64,000 bases of DNA from Mycolicibacterium lutetiense (lineage in GTDB: Bacteria > Actinomycetota > Actinomycetes > Mycobacteriales > Mycobacteriaceae), in NCBI RefSeq assembly GCF_017876775.1, contig NZ_JAGIOP010000002.1:1550001-1614000 (forward strand), written 5' to 3'. The notes beneath the pieces are model-generated. The model ran no database searches. It was given only the letters and a program-made list of their open reading frames with translations, and was not told the origin of the DNA. The number at the start of each line of letters is the position of its first letter. The first letter of the stretch is position 1. The position numbers were made by a program, and so were the translations under genes. Shown piece by piece: positions 1 to 9,011 of the stretch.

Positions 1-419
1 TGACCGGATTGCCCATGGAGGGCGACACACCCGTGAATCGGATTGCCGCACTTGCCCGCAACCAGCGCAGCCTGCTGATCCGCCACCAACATCTGCTGGC
101 GATCGCCCACGAGCGGGATCGCACGCCGACGTTGTTCCTGCCGGTCCAGCAGAAGCTGGCGGCCGAACTGGCCGAGTCGGGTCTCACCGGGGCCCGCGCG
201 GCACTGGTGCTGCGCGCGGTGGAGGTACACGTGGTCTCCTCGTCGGTGATGCTGTTCTCGGCCGTGCGTGGCCCCCGGCATCAGGAGGAAGACCCGTCCC
301 TGTGGACCGCCGACTGGCCCGACCAGGCGCTCGTCGCCGCCCTGCAGTCCCCCACCGACTACGACGCGGTGTTCGAGTACGGCCTCGAAGCGCTCTTGGC
401 GCCGCTGGTTCCGGTCTGA
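1..419 (+). CDS. TetR/AcrR-family regulator, C-terminal part (5' truncated by window edge)
   Basis: The reading frame is open from base 3 and ends in TGA at 417-419. The visible ~138 residues are all-helical and resemble the ligand-binding C-terminal half of TetR regulators, including the end motif YDAVFEYGLEALL. The N-terminal helix-turn-helix would lie before the window. The gene ends 48 bases before the sulfatase start on the same strand, so it may regulate or be cotranscribed with it; that is inference. An internal TTG or ATG could make a short stand-alone ORF, but the fold argues for a truncated regulator. Confidence 0.6.
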   Translation, partial: TGLPMEGDTPVNRIAALARNQRSLLIRHQHLLAIAHERDRTPTLFLPVQQKLAAELAESGLTGARAALVLRAVEVHVVSSSVMLFSAVRGPRHQEEDPSLWTADWPDQALVAALQSPTDYDAVFEYGLEALLAPLVPV

Positions 420-467
420 TCACCGACGACGAACTCGCCGCGCTTGCCCACGGATTGGAGAACTCCT

Positions 468-2300
468 ATGACCACCAGGCCGGACATCATCATCCTGATG
501 ACCGACGAGGAACGCGCGATTCCACCCTACGAATCCGATGATGTACTCACGTGGCGTCGGCGCACCCTGAGCGGCCGGCGCTGGTTCGATGAGCACGGGG
601 TCAGCTTCACCAGGCACTACACGGGCTCACTGGCGTGCGTACCCAGCCGACCGACCCTGTTCACCGGCCAGTACCCGGACCTGCACGGCGTCACCCAGAC
701 CGACGGGATCGGCAAGCGCTACGACGATTCCCGGCTGCGATGGCTCCGCACCGGCGAGGTACCGACCCTGGGTAACTGGTTCCGCGCGGCCGGATACGAC
801 ACGCATTACGAAGGAAAGTGGCACATTTCGCATGCCGATCTCACCGACCCGGCGACCGGGCAATCGCTGGCCACCAATGACGACGACGGTGTCGTCGATC
901 CAGGAGCGGTGCAGGCATACCTGGATGCCGATCCACTGGGACCCTACGGCTTCTCCGGATGGGTCGGTCCTGAACCGCACGGAGCGGCCCTGTCCAACAG
1001 TGGCTTTCGGCGTGACCCGTTGTTCGCCGACCGAATCGTGGCCTGGCTGAGCGACCGATACGGGCGTCGCCGGGCCGGTGACGTCGAGGCGATGCGGCCC
1101 TTCCTGCTGGTGGCCAGCTTCGTCAATCCTCATGACATCGTGCTTTTCCCGGCCTGGGCACGGCGCAACCCGCTGTCCCCGTCGGCCGCGCTGGATCCCC
1201 CTCAGGTACCGGCGGCACCGACCGCCGGTGAGGACCTGCGCACCAAACCGGCCGCGCAGGCCGCCTTCCGCGAGGCCTATTACTCCGGCTACGGTCCGGC
1301 GCCGGCAATCGGACGGACCTACCGGCGCAAGGCGCAGCAGTACCGCGACCTCTACTACCGGCTGCACGCCGAGGTGGACGCGCCGCTCGACCGGGTACGC
1401 CGGGCAGTCACCGAGGGCGGCTCCGAAAACGCCGTGCTGGTGCGCACTTCCGACCACGGAGATCTGCTCGGGGCACACGGCGGTTTACACCAGAAGTGGT
1501 TCAACCTCTACGACGAAGCCACCCGGGTGCCGTTCGTCATCGCGCGGATCGGCGACGGCGCAACAACGGCGCGCACCATCTCGGCGCCCACCTCGCACGT
1601 CGATCTGGTGCCCACGCTGCTCGGCGCGGCCGCGGTTGACGTCGGTGCCACGGCCGCCGCGTTGGCCAGTTCGTTCACCGAGGTACATCCGCTGCCCGGA
1701 CGCGACCTGATGCCCGTGGTGGACGGCGCCGGCGCCGATGCCGACAGGCCGATCTATCTGATGACCCGCGACAACGTCCTCGAAGGTGACAGCGGGGCGT
1801 CCGGGCTGGCGCGGCAGTTGGGTCTCCCGGTCAACCCGCCTGCGCCCCTGCGCATCAGGGTGCCCGCGCACGTCGCGGCCAACTTCGAGGGACTGGTGGT
1901 GCGGGTCGACGCAGCATCCGGCGGAGCTGGACATCTCTGGAAGCTGGTTCGGACCTTCGACGATCCGGGAACCTGGACCGAGCCGGGTGTGCGGCAGCTG
2001 ACCAACACCGGTATCGGCGGTGAGACCTACCGCAGCGAACTGCTCGACGACCAGTGGGAGCTATACGATCTGACCGCCGACCCGATCGAGGCGGACAATC
2101 GTTGGCCCGACCCCGATTTGGACCAGCTACGTCACCATCTGCGCGGCCGGCTCAAGGAGATCCGGACCTCCTCGGTCCCCGAACGAAGGCAGCCGTGGCC
2201 GTACGCCAACCGCCGGCCTCCCGCCGGTCGGCGGCACACCATGCTGCGGCGTGTGCTGGAACGTTTCCGGGCTACGGCAACACAGTCTTCATCAGCATGA
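468..2300 (+). CDS. Sulfatase family hydrolase (formylglycine-dependent)
   Basis: A 610-residue alkaline-phosphatase-superfamily sulfatase predicted to hydrolyse sulfate (or related) esters. The N-terminus has the metal-site segment PDIIILMTDEE. Cys57-Val-Pro-Ser-Arg61 is the classic CxPSR motif, in which Cys is oxidised to formylglycine. The motif SDHGDLLGAHG further on gives the second metal-binding Asp-His. No signal peptide is visible, so it is probably cytoplasmic. The ATG at 468 is preferred over an upstream TTG because GGAG sits 7 bases before it. The 3' end overlaps the convergent DUF4185 gene by 29 bases. The substrate is unknown; arylsulfatase and choline-sulfatase-like roles are both possible. 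Confidence 0.88.
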   Translation: MTTRPDIIILMTDEERAIPPYESDDVLTWRRRTLSGRRWFDEHGVSFTRHYTGSLACVPSRPTLFTGQYPDLHGVTQTDGIGKRYDDSRLRWLRTGEVPTLGNWFRAAGYDTHYEGKWHISHADLTDPATGQSLATNDDDGVVDPGAVQAYLDADPLGPYGFSGWVGPEPHGAALSNSGFRRDPLFADRIVAWLSDRYGRRRAGDVEAMRPFLLVASFVNPHDIVLFPAWARRNPLSPSAALDPPQVPAAPTAGEDLRTKPAAQAAFREAYYSGYGPAPAIGRTYRRKAQQYRDLYYRLHAEVDAPLDRVRRAVTEGGSENAVLVRTSDHGDLLGAHGGLHQKWFNLYDEATRVPFVIARIGDGATTARTISAPTSHVDLVPTLLGAAAVDVGATAAALASSFTEVHPLPGRDLMPVVDGAGADADRPIYLMTRDNVLEGDSGASGLARQLGLPVNPPAPLRIRVPAHVAANFEGLVVRVDAASGGAGHLWKLVRTFDDPGTWTEPGVRQLTNTGIGGETYRSELLDDQWELYDLTADPIEADNRWPDPDLDQLRHHLRGRLKEIRTSSVPERRQPWPYANRRPPAGRRHTMLRRVLERFRATATQSSSA

Positions 2301-3711
2301 CGTTGTAGGCCGACCACAGCGACAGGTTGTAGTACAGCTCCTTGCCCGTCGACCACGGATGCAGATACGGCGCGTAGATGCCGCCAGGGATCTGCGACGA
2401 GGGCGCGATCAACTGCTCGGGCCCCCACGGACCCTGCGGCGCCGGCGCGGTCCGCATCACGACATCGTTGGCCCCGTTGCCGTACAACACCAGGTACTGC
2501 TTGAGATACGTGTTGTACTGGGCCGACATTTCGCTCACGGGGCCCGGAATCACCGGTGTCGCCGCCGCCGGGTTACCCGGCACCCAGGCATTGTTGTCGG
2601 CGTTCCAGTATTCGTATTTGGTGAGATCCGGAATCAGCGCGGGAGCCACCCGTGCGATGTAGGCCGATCCGCCTCGCCCGTTCGGGGTCCCGAAGGTGTA
2701 CATGTAGGGATCGCCGGGACCGGGCTTGAGGAACGCACCCATCTGGAAGTTTTCGTTGCCTCCGCCGGGAGTACGGATGGTCCCGGGGTAGACGCCCCAG
2801 TTCTCCCCGTTGTCCGGCGACATCGCGATCGCCGAGAAGTTGGTCGACCACGCTCCCGGGCTGTCCCAGTTCCGGATCGACATGAAGTTCACGTACTGGT
2901 TGCGCCCCACCGCGACACCCGCCGTCGGGATGATGCCCGTCTCCTCCGGTGCCCGCCCGATGCTGTTGATGATCTGCTTCGAAATGCCCTGCCGCCACAC
3001 CGGCGAACCCGAGTACTTGTTGGCGACCACGCCGTCGGGCACGGCGACGGTGTTCGACAGCGCGCCGTCCTGGCTGCGGAACAAGGCGTTGTACCGCCAC
3101 TGCTTGCCCGGAATACCGCAGTAGCCGTTGGTGTCACCGAAAGCCATCAGCACCTGTCGGTTCGCCGGATCCCCGTTGTCCCACATGATTCCGAGGTCAG
3201 TCCCGGTGATGGCGAAGCGCTTGATCGTCTGGTTGGGGCTGTCGGGGCCGGTCACCCACCCGACGATCGACGTGCCGGGAGGCGCACCCGGGGCCGGTTG
3301 CGCCGCGGGAGCCGGCGCAGGCTGAGGTGCGGCCGGGACCGGAGCCTGCTGGGCTACATTCGGGACCGGCTGGGCACCACCAGGATTGGGCGCTGGGACG
3401 ACTGCCGCTTTCTGCCTGACCTGCCCGGAGTTGGGCATCAGCGCTTTGAGGAGCGCCAAGGGCAACTGGCCGAGTTTGGGCAGCGGGGCCTGGTCATTGG
3501 CCCCCACCGGCTTGTGTCCGATCGGGCGATTGAGCGGGGCGAGCTTTGACGGCTTGGGAATCTGGAAGGCCTGGTTCGGCAGGGGTTGCGCGGCCGCAGC
3601 AGCGCCTTCGCAGGGTTCAGCCGACGCTGTCGGTGCCATGCCGACGGCGGCGACAAGTCCGATTGCGGCCGCCACTGCCATCGTCGAAGCACCCCGAGGA
3701 CGTCGCGACAT
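2272..3711 (-). CDS. DUF4185 domain secreted protein
   Basis: A 479-residue exported protein. The N-terminus is a Sec-type signal peptide (RR, then an Ala/Val/Gly-rich core ending ASAEP near residue 33). A Pro/Ala/Gln-rich linker (about residues 120-180) follows, then a DUF4185 domain recognisable from blocks such as MAFGDTNGYCGIPG and YSGSPVWRQ. DUF4185 has a beta-propeller-like, glycosidase-related fold, but no biochemical role is established here. The start is ATG at 3711 with AAGGTG just upstream; an in-frame extension to 3834 lacks this. It converges on the sulfatase with a 29-base overlap. An inverted repeat lies 33 bases upstream of the start. Confidence 0.85.
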   Translation of the reverse strand: MSRRPRGASTMAVAAAIGLVAAVGMAPTASAEPCEGAAAAAQPLPNQAFQIPKPSKLAPLNRPIGHKPVGANDQAPLPKLGQLPLALLKALMPNSGQVRQKAAVVPAPNPGGAQPVPNVAQQAPVPAAPQPAPAPAAQPAPGAPPGTSIVGWVTGPDSPNQTIKRFAITGTDLGIMWDNGDPANRQVLMAFGDTNGYCGIPGKQWRYNALFRSQDGALSNTVAVPDGVVANKYSGSPVWRQGISKQIINSIGRAPEETGIIPTAGVAVGRNQYVNFMSIRNWDSPGAWSTNFSAIAMSPDNGENWGVYPGTIRTPGGGNENFQMGAFLKPGPGDPYMYTFGTPNGRGGSAYIARVAPALIPDLTKYEYWNADNNAWVPGNPAAATPVIPGPVSEMSAQYNTYLKQYLVLYGNGANDVVMRTAPAPQGPWGPEQLIAPSSQIPGGIYAPYLHPWSTGKELYYNLSLWSAYNVMLMKTVLP

Positions 3712-3743
3712 GTCACACCTTCCCAAACAGGGACGCCGACATG

Positions 3744-3767
3744 ACGTCACAGTTGCTGATGTGACGT
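3744..3767. promoter_or_regulatory. Inverted repeat upstream of the DUF4185 gene
   Basis: ACGTCACA, an 8-base spacer, then TGTGACGT: a perfect 8-8-8 inverted repeat. It sits 33 bases before the DUF4185 start and about 155 bases before the divergent small gene. The half-sites are arranged inside-out compared with a CRP site (TCACA...TGTGA), so it is more likely an operator for another dimeric regulator. Confidence 0.4.
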
Positions 3768-3921
3768 TAGTGATCAATGGTGTCGATGTGACCAGTGATG
3801 CACCGAAAGGTATCGGCCCGTGACCGTGTCGCAACCGACGGGCCGTGTTATGGGCGCGCCCACCGGTTCGTCGCTACGGTGGGCAGTGGTGCAACTATCG
3901 AAACGAGCGAGAGGGAACACC

Positions 3922-4026
3922 ATGGCAGGAGCAGGAACATTCGATCCGAAAAAGGGCGGCAAGTTCGAGCCGACCACCAAGGCCAAGCCGCCGCCACCGC
4001 CGCGGCCTGGGGGCAATAAGAAATAG
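3922..4026 (+). CDS. Very small Lys/Pro-rich protein (34 aa), unknown
   Basis: An ATG at 3922, preceded by GAGAGGG, opens a 34-residue frame rich in Lys, Gly and Pro with a polyproline stretch before the end. A strong terminator hairpin starts 11 bases after the stop, which supports a real transcript. Upstream in-frame starts at 3820 lack a ribosome site. Composition suggests a basic, disordered, nucleic-acid- or ribosome-associated peptide, but no family is recognised. It stands alone between divergent DUF4185 and convergent mmpL. Confidence 0.55.
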   Translation: MAGAGTFDPKKGGKFEPTTKAKPPPPPRPGGNKK

Positions 4027-4036
4027 TCAGACGGCG

Positions 4037-4084
4037 CTGCCCACGTACGAGTGTTTTCCGCTCACACGTGGGCAGTTTCGTTTT
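4037..4084. terminator. Rho-independent terminator, probably bidirectional
   Basis: CTGCCCACGT (4037-4046) pairs perfectly with ACGTGGGCAG (4066-4075) around a 19-base loop. TTTCGTTTT follows on the plus strand. It ends the small 34-aa gene and lies at the stop of the convergent mmpL gene. Confidence 0.8.
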
Positions 4085-6971
4085 ATTGCGCGGTAGTTGC
4101 GGCGCCTGCCCGCTGGTTGTTCAACCCGGCCAGCCGCCGTTTCGATGCGGCTGACTGGACGACCTGCGGCCACCAGAACCAGCGGCCCAGCAGAGCCGCG
4201 ATCGCCGGGGTCATGAACGACCGCACGATCAGGGTGTCGAACAGCAGGCCGAGCGCGATCGTCGTACCGACCTGTGCCATGACCTTGAGATCACTGAACG
4301 CGAACGATGCCATGGTGAAGGCGAACACCAGACCTGCCGAGGTCACCACCGAACCGGTGCCCGCCATCGCCCGGATGATGCCGGTTTTCAGGCCACCGGG
4401 CAGCTCTTCCTTGAAGCGGGACACCAGCAGAAGGTTGTAGTCGGACCCGACCGCAAGCAGCAGGATGACCGACATCGCCAACACCATCCAGTGCAGTTCC
4501 AGGCCGAGGAGATGCTGCCAAACCAGCACCGACAGGCCGAATGACGCGCCGAGGGACAGCAACACCGTGCCGACGATCACCGCGGCCGCCACCACGCTGC
4601 GCGTGATCAGCAGCATGATGATGAAAATCAGTGACACCGCGGCGATTCCGGCGATCATCAGATCGTAGAACGAACCGTCCTTCATGTCCTTGTAGGTTGC
4701 CGCGGTACCCGCCAGATAGATCTTCGAGCCTTCCAGCGGCGTGCCCTTGAGCGCCTCCTTGGCCGCCAGCTTGATCGGCTCCACATGGTTGACGCCCTCC
4801 GGCGTCGCCGGATCGCCCTCGTGACTGATGATGAACCGCACCGACTTTCCGTCGGGTGAGATGAAGCTCTTCATCCCGCGCTTGAAGTCCTTGTTGTCGA
4901 AGGCTTCCGGCGGAAGATAGAACGTATCGTCGTTGCGGGCCTCATCGAAGGCCTTGCCCATCGCCGTCGAGTTCTCCTGCATGGCGGCCATCTGATCCTG
5001 CTGACCGGCCTGCGTGGCCCGCTGCGTCAGCATCATCGTCTTCATGGTCTTCATGGACTCGATCTGCTCCGGCATCAACGCGGCCAGCTGCGGCATCAAC
5101 GTATCCAGGTGCTCGAGGTCGGGCAGCAAGTCCTGAACGTCATCGGTCAGGGGGTCGATCCCGTCGAGGGTGTCGAACATCGACCGCACCGCCCAGCAGA
5201 GCGGGACGCTGGAACAGTGCGGTTCCCAATAGAGGTAGTTACGCAACGGACGCAGGAAATCGTCGAAATTGCCCAGATTGTCCCGCAATTCGGCGATGTC
5301 GACGGTCATCGCCTTGGTCTTGGTAACCATCGAATGCGTGATATCTGCCATCTGCTGGGTCAGCTGCGACATCCGCTCCATCGTGTCGATGGTCTTCTGC
5401 ATCTCGTCGGCCTGAACCAGCATGTCCGCCATCCGGTCCTGGTTGTACTTCCGGTTCATCGTGTTGAGCGTGCCCTGCCGGCTGAGCAGGAACGGGATGG
5501 ACGTGTGCTCGATCGGGCGGCCGTTGGGCCGGGTGATGGCCTGCACCCGGGAGATTCCGGGGACCCGGACGATCCCCTTGGCGATCTTGTCGATCACGAG
5601 GAAGTCTGCGGGGTTTCGCAGGTCGTGGTCGGCTTCGATCATCAGCAGTTCCGGATTCATCCGCGCGGCGCTGAAATGCCTTTCTGCGGCGGCATATCCG
5701 ACATTGGCCGACAGGTCGGAGGGCAGGTATTTACGGGCGTCGTAGTTGGTCTTGTACCCCGGCAGGGTGAGCAGACCGATGAGTGCCAGGCCCAAGGTCG
5801 CGGCCAGGATCGGACCGGGCCACCGGACCACCGCGATGCCGACCCGACGCCAGCCCCGCGACCGGATACTGCGCTTGGGCTCGAAACGCCCGAACCGGCT
5901 GCCGATCACGATGACCGCCGGGCCCATCGTCAGCGCGGCGACGACTGCGACGAACGTCCCCACCGCACATGGCACCCCCATGGTCTGGAAGTACGGCAGG
6001 CGGGTGAGGCTCAGGCACAACATCGCGCCGGCGATCGTCATGCCGGACCCGAGGATCACGTGAGAGGTACTGCGGAACATCGTGTAATACGCGGTTTCCC
6101 GGTCTTCGCCGGCACCGCGGGCCTCTTGATAGCGGCCGATCGCGAATATCGCATAGTCGGTTCCCGCGGCAATGACCATCAACGTCAGGAGGTTGACCGC
6201 GAAGGTCGACAGCCCGATAACCCCCGTGTGGGCCAGGAACGCCACGATGCCGCGGGCCGCGCCGAGTTCCATGAACACCATGACCAGCACCAGCAGCATG
6301 GTGGCGATCGAGCGGAAGACGATGAGCAACATCACCGCGATCACCAAGAGCGTGATGGCGGTGACCCGCGCGACGCTCTTGTCGCCGGCGTGGTGCTGAT
6401 CAGAAACCAGCGGCGCCCCGCCGGTCACGTACACCTTGATCCCGGCCGGCGGCGTCGACTGGTTGACGATGTCACGGACCGCGGCCACCGAATCGTTGGC
6501 CAGCGTTTCGCCCTGGTTGCCGTGGAGATAGACCTGGACGTAGGCGGCTTTACCGTCGTTGCTCTGCGCGCCCGAGGCCGTCAGCGGGTCACCCCAGAAG
6601 TCGGCGACGTGCTGCACGTGTGCAGTGTCGGCTTCGAGCTTGTCGACAATGCCGTCGTAGTAATGGTGCGCTTCGTCGCCCAGGGGCTGCTCACCTTCCA
6701 GCACCACCATGGCGTTGCTGTCGGAATCGAACTCCTGGAAGTTGCTGCCGATCTTGCGCATGGCGATCATCGCCGGCGCGTCTTTGGCGCTCAGCCCGAC
6801 GGTGTTCTCCTCGCCGACCTTCTCCAGCGGCGGGACGAGAGTATTCGTCAGGATGGTCAGAGCCACCCAGCCGAGCACGATGGGCACGGCCAGCACACGG
6901 ATGCCCCGGGCGATGCCCGACCGGTTAGGGCCCTTGCCGTGGCTACTCGTCGCGTGCCCTTGGTCTGCCAC
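4083..6971 (-). CDS. MmpL family RND transporter (MmpL4/MmpL5-like)
   Basis: A 962-residue inner-membrane proton-driven exporter of the mycobacterial MmpL family, which moves lipids, siderophores or drugs. One N-terminal helix (about 25-45) precedes a large periplasmic domain and a helix bundle (about 200-400) with the proton-relay motif GTDYAIF (Asp272-Tyr273). A second half carries the matching GSDYNLLL motif. Between them is a long helical, coiled-coil-like insertion (about 480-650) with a Cys pair in HCSSVPLCW, typical of the MmpL4/5 group. The start is GTG at 6971 with AAGGGG 7 bases upstream. No mmpS partner is adjacent. The substrate cannot be read from sequence. Confidence 0.9.
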   Translation of the reverse strand: MADQGHATSSHGKGPNRSGIARGIRVLAVPIVLGWVALTILTNTLVPPLEKVGEENTVGLSAKDAPAMIAMRKIGSNFQEFDSDSNAMVVLEGEQPLGDEAHHYYDGIVDKLEADTAHVQHVADFWGDPLTASGAQSNDGKAAYVQVYLHGNQGETLANDSVAAVRDIVNQSTPPAGIKVYVTGGAPLVSDQHHAGDKSVARVTAITLLVIAVMLLIVFRSIATMLLVLVMVFMELGAARGIVAFLAHTGVIGLSTFAVNLLTLMVIAAGTDYAIFAIGRYQEARGAGEDRETAYYTMFRSTSHVILGSGMTIAGAMLCLSLTRLPYFQTMGVPCAVGTFVAVVAALTMGPAVIVIGSRFGRFEPKRSIRSRGWRRVGIAVVRWPGPILAATLGLALIGLLTLPGYKTNYDARKYLPSDLSANVGYAAAERHFSAARMNPELLMIEADHDLRNPADFLVIDKIAKGIVRVPGISRVQAITRPNGRPIEHTSIPFLLSRQGTLNTMNRKYNQDRMADMLVQADEMQKTIDTMERMSQLTQQMADITHSMVTKTKAMTVDIAELRDNLGNFDDFLRPLRNYLYWEPHCSSVPLCWAVRSMFDTLDGIDPLTDDVQDLLPDLEHLDTLMPQLAALMPEQIESMKTMKTMMLTQRATQAGQQDQMAAMQENSTAMGKAFDEARNDDTFYLPPEAFDNKDFKRGMKSFISPDGKSVRFIISHEGDPATPEGVNHVEPIKLAAKEALKGTPLEGSKIYLAGTAATYKDMKDGSFYDLMIAGIAAVSLIFIIMLLITRSVVAAAVIVGTVLLSLGASFGLSVLVWQHLLGLELHWMVLAMSVILLLAVGSDYNLLLVSRFKEELPGGLKTGIIRAMAGTGSVVTSAGLVFAFTMASFAFSDLKVMAQVGTTIALGLLFDTLIVRSFMTPAIAALLGRWFWWPQVVQSAASKRRLAGLNNQRAGAATTAQ

Positions 6972-7045
6972 AACCCGCCCCTTCGATCAGGCCACCGTCG
7001 CCCATTGGGACAGGTCGCAAGCGATACACATTCGCAATCGCGCGT

Positions 7046-7078
7046 AATATACCTAGCCTGTCAAAGTGTCAGTGTCAA
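7046..7078 (-). promoter_or_regulatory. Candidate mmpL promoter/operator with three TGTCA repeats
   Basis: The 110-base gap before mmpL holds three direct copies of TGTCA on the plus strand (7059, 7067 and 7073), which give TTGACA-like hexamers on the minus strand. A TATATT box (7051-7046) follows toward mmpL. Hexamer spacing is not ideal for any single pairing, so the promoter assignment is tentative; the repeats may bind a regulator. Confidence 0.35.
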
Positions 7079-7081
7079 CAA

Positions 7082-7825
7082 TCACATTGCGGGGCCGCTG
7101 ACAGCACTTTCACAGCTTCGGCGGATCCGCTCCCAGGGCCAGGTCATCAAGGCCCAGACGATGAGGACGATCGTGACCTCGGCCAGCAGATACACCGGCC
7201 ACGGGCCGAGTACGTCAAGCAGTGATGCGGTGGGCGGCTTCCGGTTGAGGTAGCCGTAGTTGGCGCCGGTGATCGCGTTGAGGGCGAGAGTGACGGCAGC
7301 CCACGCCAAAGTCGCGATAACGGCGAAGCGGTAGTCGCGCCACCGCGGTCGCATCCCACGCCCCCAGGTGAGATAGATGGCCGCCCACACGACGAGCACG
7401 TGAAGCGTGAAGAACGTGACGAAGAGATGGTGGGGAAAGTCCGGAGCGCCGTCCTTGGCCGTACCGATATCCGGTGTGATCAACGCCTGCGAGCTCAGGA
7501 CCAGGCCCCAGTAATAGGTGAGGACGAAGGCCCAATGCCGTTGCGACCACAACGCGTACGCCGCCGCGAGTTCCGCAAGGTCACACAACTGCAGTGGTAT
7601 CGAGGTGTCGACCGTGGGCTCGACGAGCTTGTATACCAGCGCCACTCCGAACGCGACGATGAGCAGCACCGCCAGAACCCGGCTCAGGATTCGGGCCTGC
7701 GATTCGGTCTGCCGCCTGCCGACCGCAACCAGGAGCACCGCGCCCATCGCGAACACCGCCAGCACGACCAAGTGCGAGGGGCCGTACGCTGCGAATTCGC
7801 GCTGCGCCGAGAACAATTGGCTCAA
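7082..7825 (-). CDS. TIGR02206-type integral membrane protein
   Basis: About 247 residues with six to seven hydrophobic segments. The family signatures PLQLCDLAELAAAYALW and NYGYLNRKPPT match the TIGR02206/YwaF-type membrane proteins, whose role is unknown. The first available start is TTG at 7825. A GGGGAG box sits immediately before it and suits the next TTG (9 bases downstream) better, so the exact N-terminus is uncertain. It precedes mmpL on the same strand with a 110-base gap containing its own candidate promoter. Confidence 0.75.
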   Translation of the reverse strand: MSQLFSAQREFAAYGPSHLVVLAVFAMGAVLLVAVGRRQTESQARILSRVLAVLLIVAFGVALVYKLVEPTVDTSIPLQLCDLAELAAAYALWSQRHWAFVLTYYWGLVLSSQALITPDIGTAKDGAPDFPHHLFVTFFTLHVLVVWAAIYLTWGRGMRPRWRDYRFAVIATLAWAAVTLALNAITGANYGYLNRKPPTASLLDVLGPWPVYLLAEVTIVLIVWALMTWPWERIRRSCESAVSGPAM

Positions 7826-7858
7826 CTCCCCATCGCTCGCCCACCCCGCGCAATCTCG

Positions 7859-8836
7859 TCAGCGGACCGCCGAGACCAAGCCGTATTCGGGAGACGGCGA
7901 GGACGGTGGGACTATCACCAGACCGGGCCCCGGTGGCTGCAGGCCGGACCCCGGCGACTCCGGGCTGTAATTCGGGGCCGGACTGTGCAGCGAAGTGTCC
8001 GGGCCCGGTGCCGGGCCGTACCCCGGGAGCTGGCCGTAGCCCGGCGGGGGCCCATACCCGGGTACCGATGTCTGCGGGCCGTACCCGGGACCCGACATCT
8101 CCGGGCCATACCCGGGCAACGTCTGACCCGAGCCGGCTAGGAGCTTGGATGCAGCGAAAGCCGCCGCCTGAGTGGTGTACACGGGGACGTAGCCCTCGGT
8201 ATGCCCGCTCCATTCGTTGCCCTGGCCCTCGTGACAGATCGGATCCATGGGGTTACACAGGTCGATCGCCTTGGATCCGTACAGTGCGCTCTGGGCCGCT
8301 ATCGATTGCTTGGTGCGGGTGCCGACGTCGCCGAAGGTGGTGATCGCGACAACGTTGTCCGCGTATTCAGGCGGGAGCGAATCGCCCCACTTGATGTTGC
8401 CCAGCGGGTTGCCGGCCACGATGTTGATCACACTCGCGCCCTGGGAGTACCCGCCCAGCACGATCTTGGTGTCGGGGCAGGAGGACAGCGTCGACTTGAT
8501 GTGGGAAATCGCGTCTTTGGCACCGTCACCGCCGTGCAGCTGCAGCTTGCTGGCCTTGTAGTTGACCCCGTAGCTGTTGATCTTCAAGCCTGGGGTCTGC
8601 TTGCGCAGCGCATCGACGAGGGCATCGCCGACCCGGCCCATACCGGCCGGCTCATCGGTGCCGCGCGCGAAGACGACCTCGGCGTCAGCGCAGTCGTCGG
8701 CCACCGCTATCGGCGGCGCGGTCAGGCCGACGAGTGGGATACCAGAGATGAGAAGTGCAGCAGCGCCAAGCCCGACCCAGCGACCACCTGACCGCGCGCT
8801 GCCCTTCCGAGGGCTAGGTTTGCGGCAAGAAAACAT
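7859..8836 (-). CDS. Cutinase-family secreted esterase with PGYGP-repeat tail
   Basis: A 325-residue secreted alpha/beta hydrolase of the mycobacterial Culp/cutinase family, which cleaves ester bonds in lipids. A hydrophobic signal segment (about 20-47, ending AVADD) precedes the catalytic domain. The triad is visible: Ser131 in GGYSQG, Asp198 in CNPMDPIC and His212 in SGHTEGY. Cys49/Cys120 and Cys194/Cys201 are likely disulfide pairs. After about residue 232 the protein changes to a disordered tail with five PGYG(P/Q) repeats and a Pro/Ser-rich end, which is unusual for the family and may be a cell-wall tether. Start ATG at 8836. Confidence 0.88.
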   Translation of the reverse strand: MFSCRKPSPRKGSARSGGRWVGLGAAALLISGIPLVGLTAPPIAVADDCADAEVVFARGTDEPAGMGRVGDALVDALRKQTPGLKINSYGVNYKASKLQLHGGDGAKDAISHIKSTLSSCPDTKIVLGGYSQGASVINIVAGNPLGNIKWGDSLPPEYADNVVAITTFGDVGTRTKQSIAAQSALYGSKAIDLCNPMDPICHEGQGNEWSGHTEGYVPVYTTQAAAFAASKLLAGSGQTLPGYGPEMSGPGYGPQTSVPGYGPPPGYGQLPGYGPAPGPDTSLHSPAPNYSPESPGSGLQPPGPGLVIVPPSSPSPEYGLVSAVR

Positions 8837-8920
8837 GCCTCAACCTAACCCGTATCCAGGCAGGATGAACATTCTTGTCTGACGGACGGTAGAGATTCCG
8901 CCGCGACGACATGGTGCCGG

Positions 8921-8957
8921 CAAAAGAAAACAGGCCAAGGATTAGATCCCTGACCTG
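8921..8957 (-). terminator. Rho-independent terminator, probably the displaced ssrA terminator
   Basis: Read on the minus strand, 12 bases (8957-8946) pair with 12 bases (8942-8931) around a 3-base loop, with only two G-U pairs. TTTTCTTTTG follows. No minus-strand gene ends just before it: the nearest minus-strand stop is at 9012, inside the island. It lies 12 bases beyond the TGGAGCT copy that marks the outer island boundary, exactly where the terminator of the uninterrupted ssrA gene would be. Confidence 0.75.
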
Positions 8958-8966
8958 CATCTTCTG

Positions 8967-9000
8967 TCGTGGAGCTAACCGTCATGTTCGCGGTGTCCGG
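8967..9000. other. Outer attachment site and left end of the ssrA-inserted island
   Basis: TCGTGGAGCT (8967-8976) is identical to the bases at the ssrA 3' end (26491-26500). The following AACCGTCATGTTCGCGGTGTC resembles the sequence after the second core copy at 13203. Read as att core plus element left end. Confidence 0.65.
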
Positions 9001-9011
9001 CTACGGCGGTG

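Noticed and set aside
2251-3549. 432-codon plus-strand frame opposite the DUF4185 gene
   Set aside because: Arg/His-rich shadow with no ribosome site; DUF4185 and its signal peptide are on the other strand.
5109-7253. 714-codon plus-strand open frame opposite mmpL
   Set aside because: Antisense shadow of a high-GC gene; the protein is His/Arg/Asp-rich with no family signature, while the minus strand encodes a clear MmpL.
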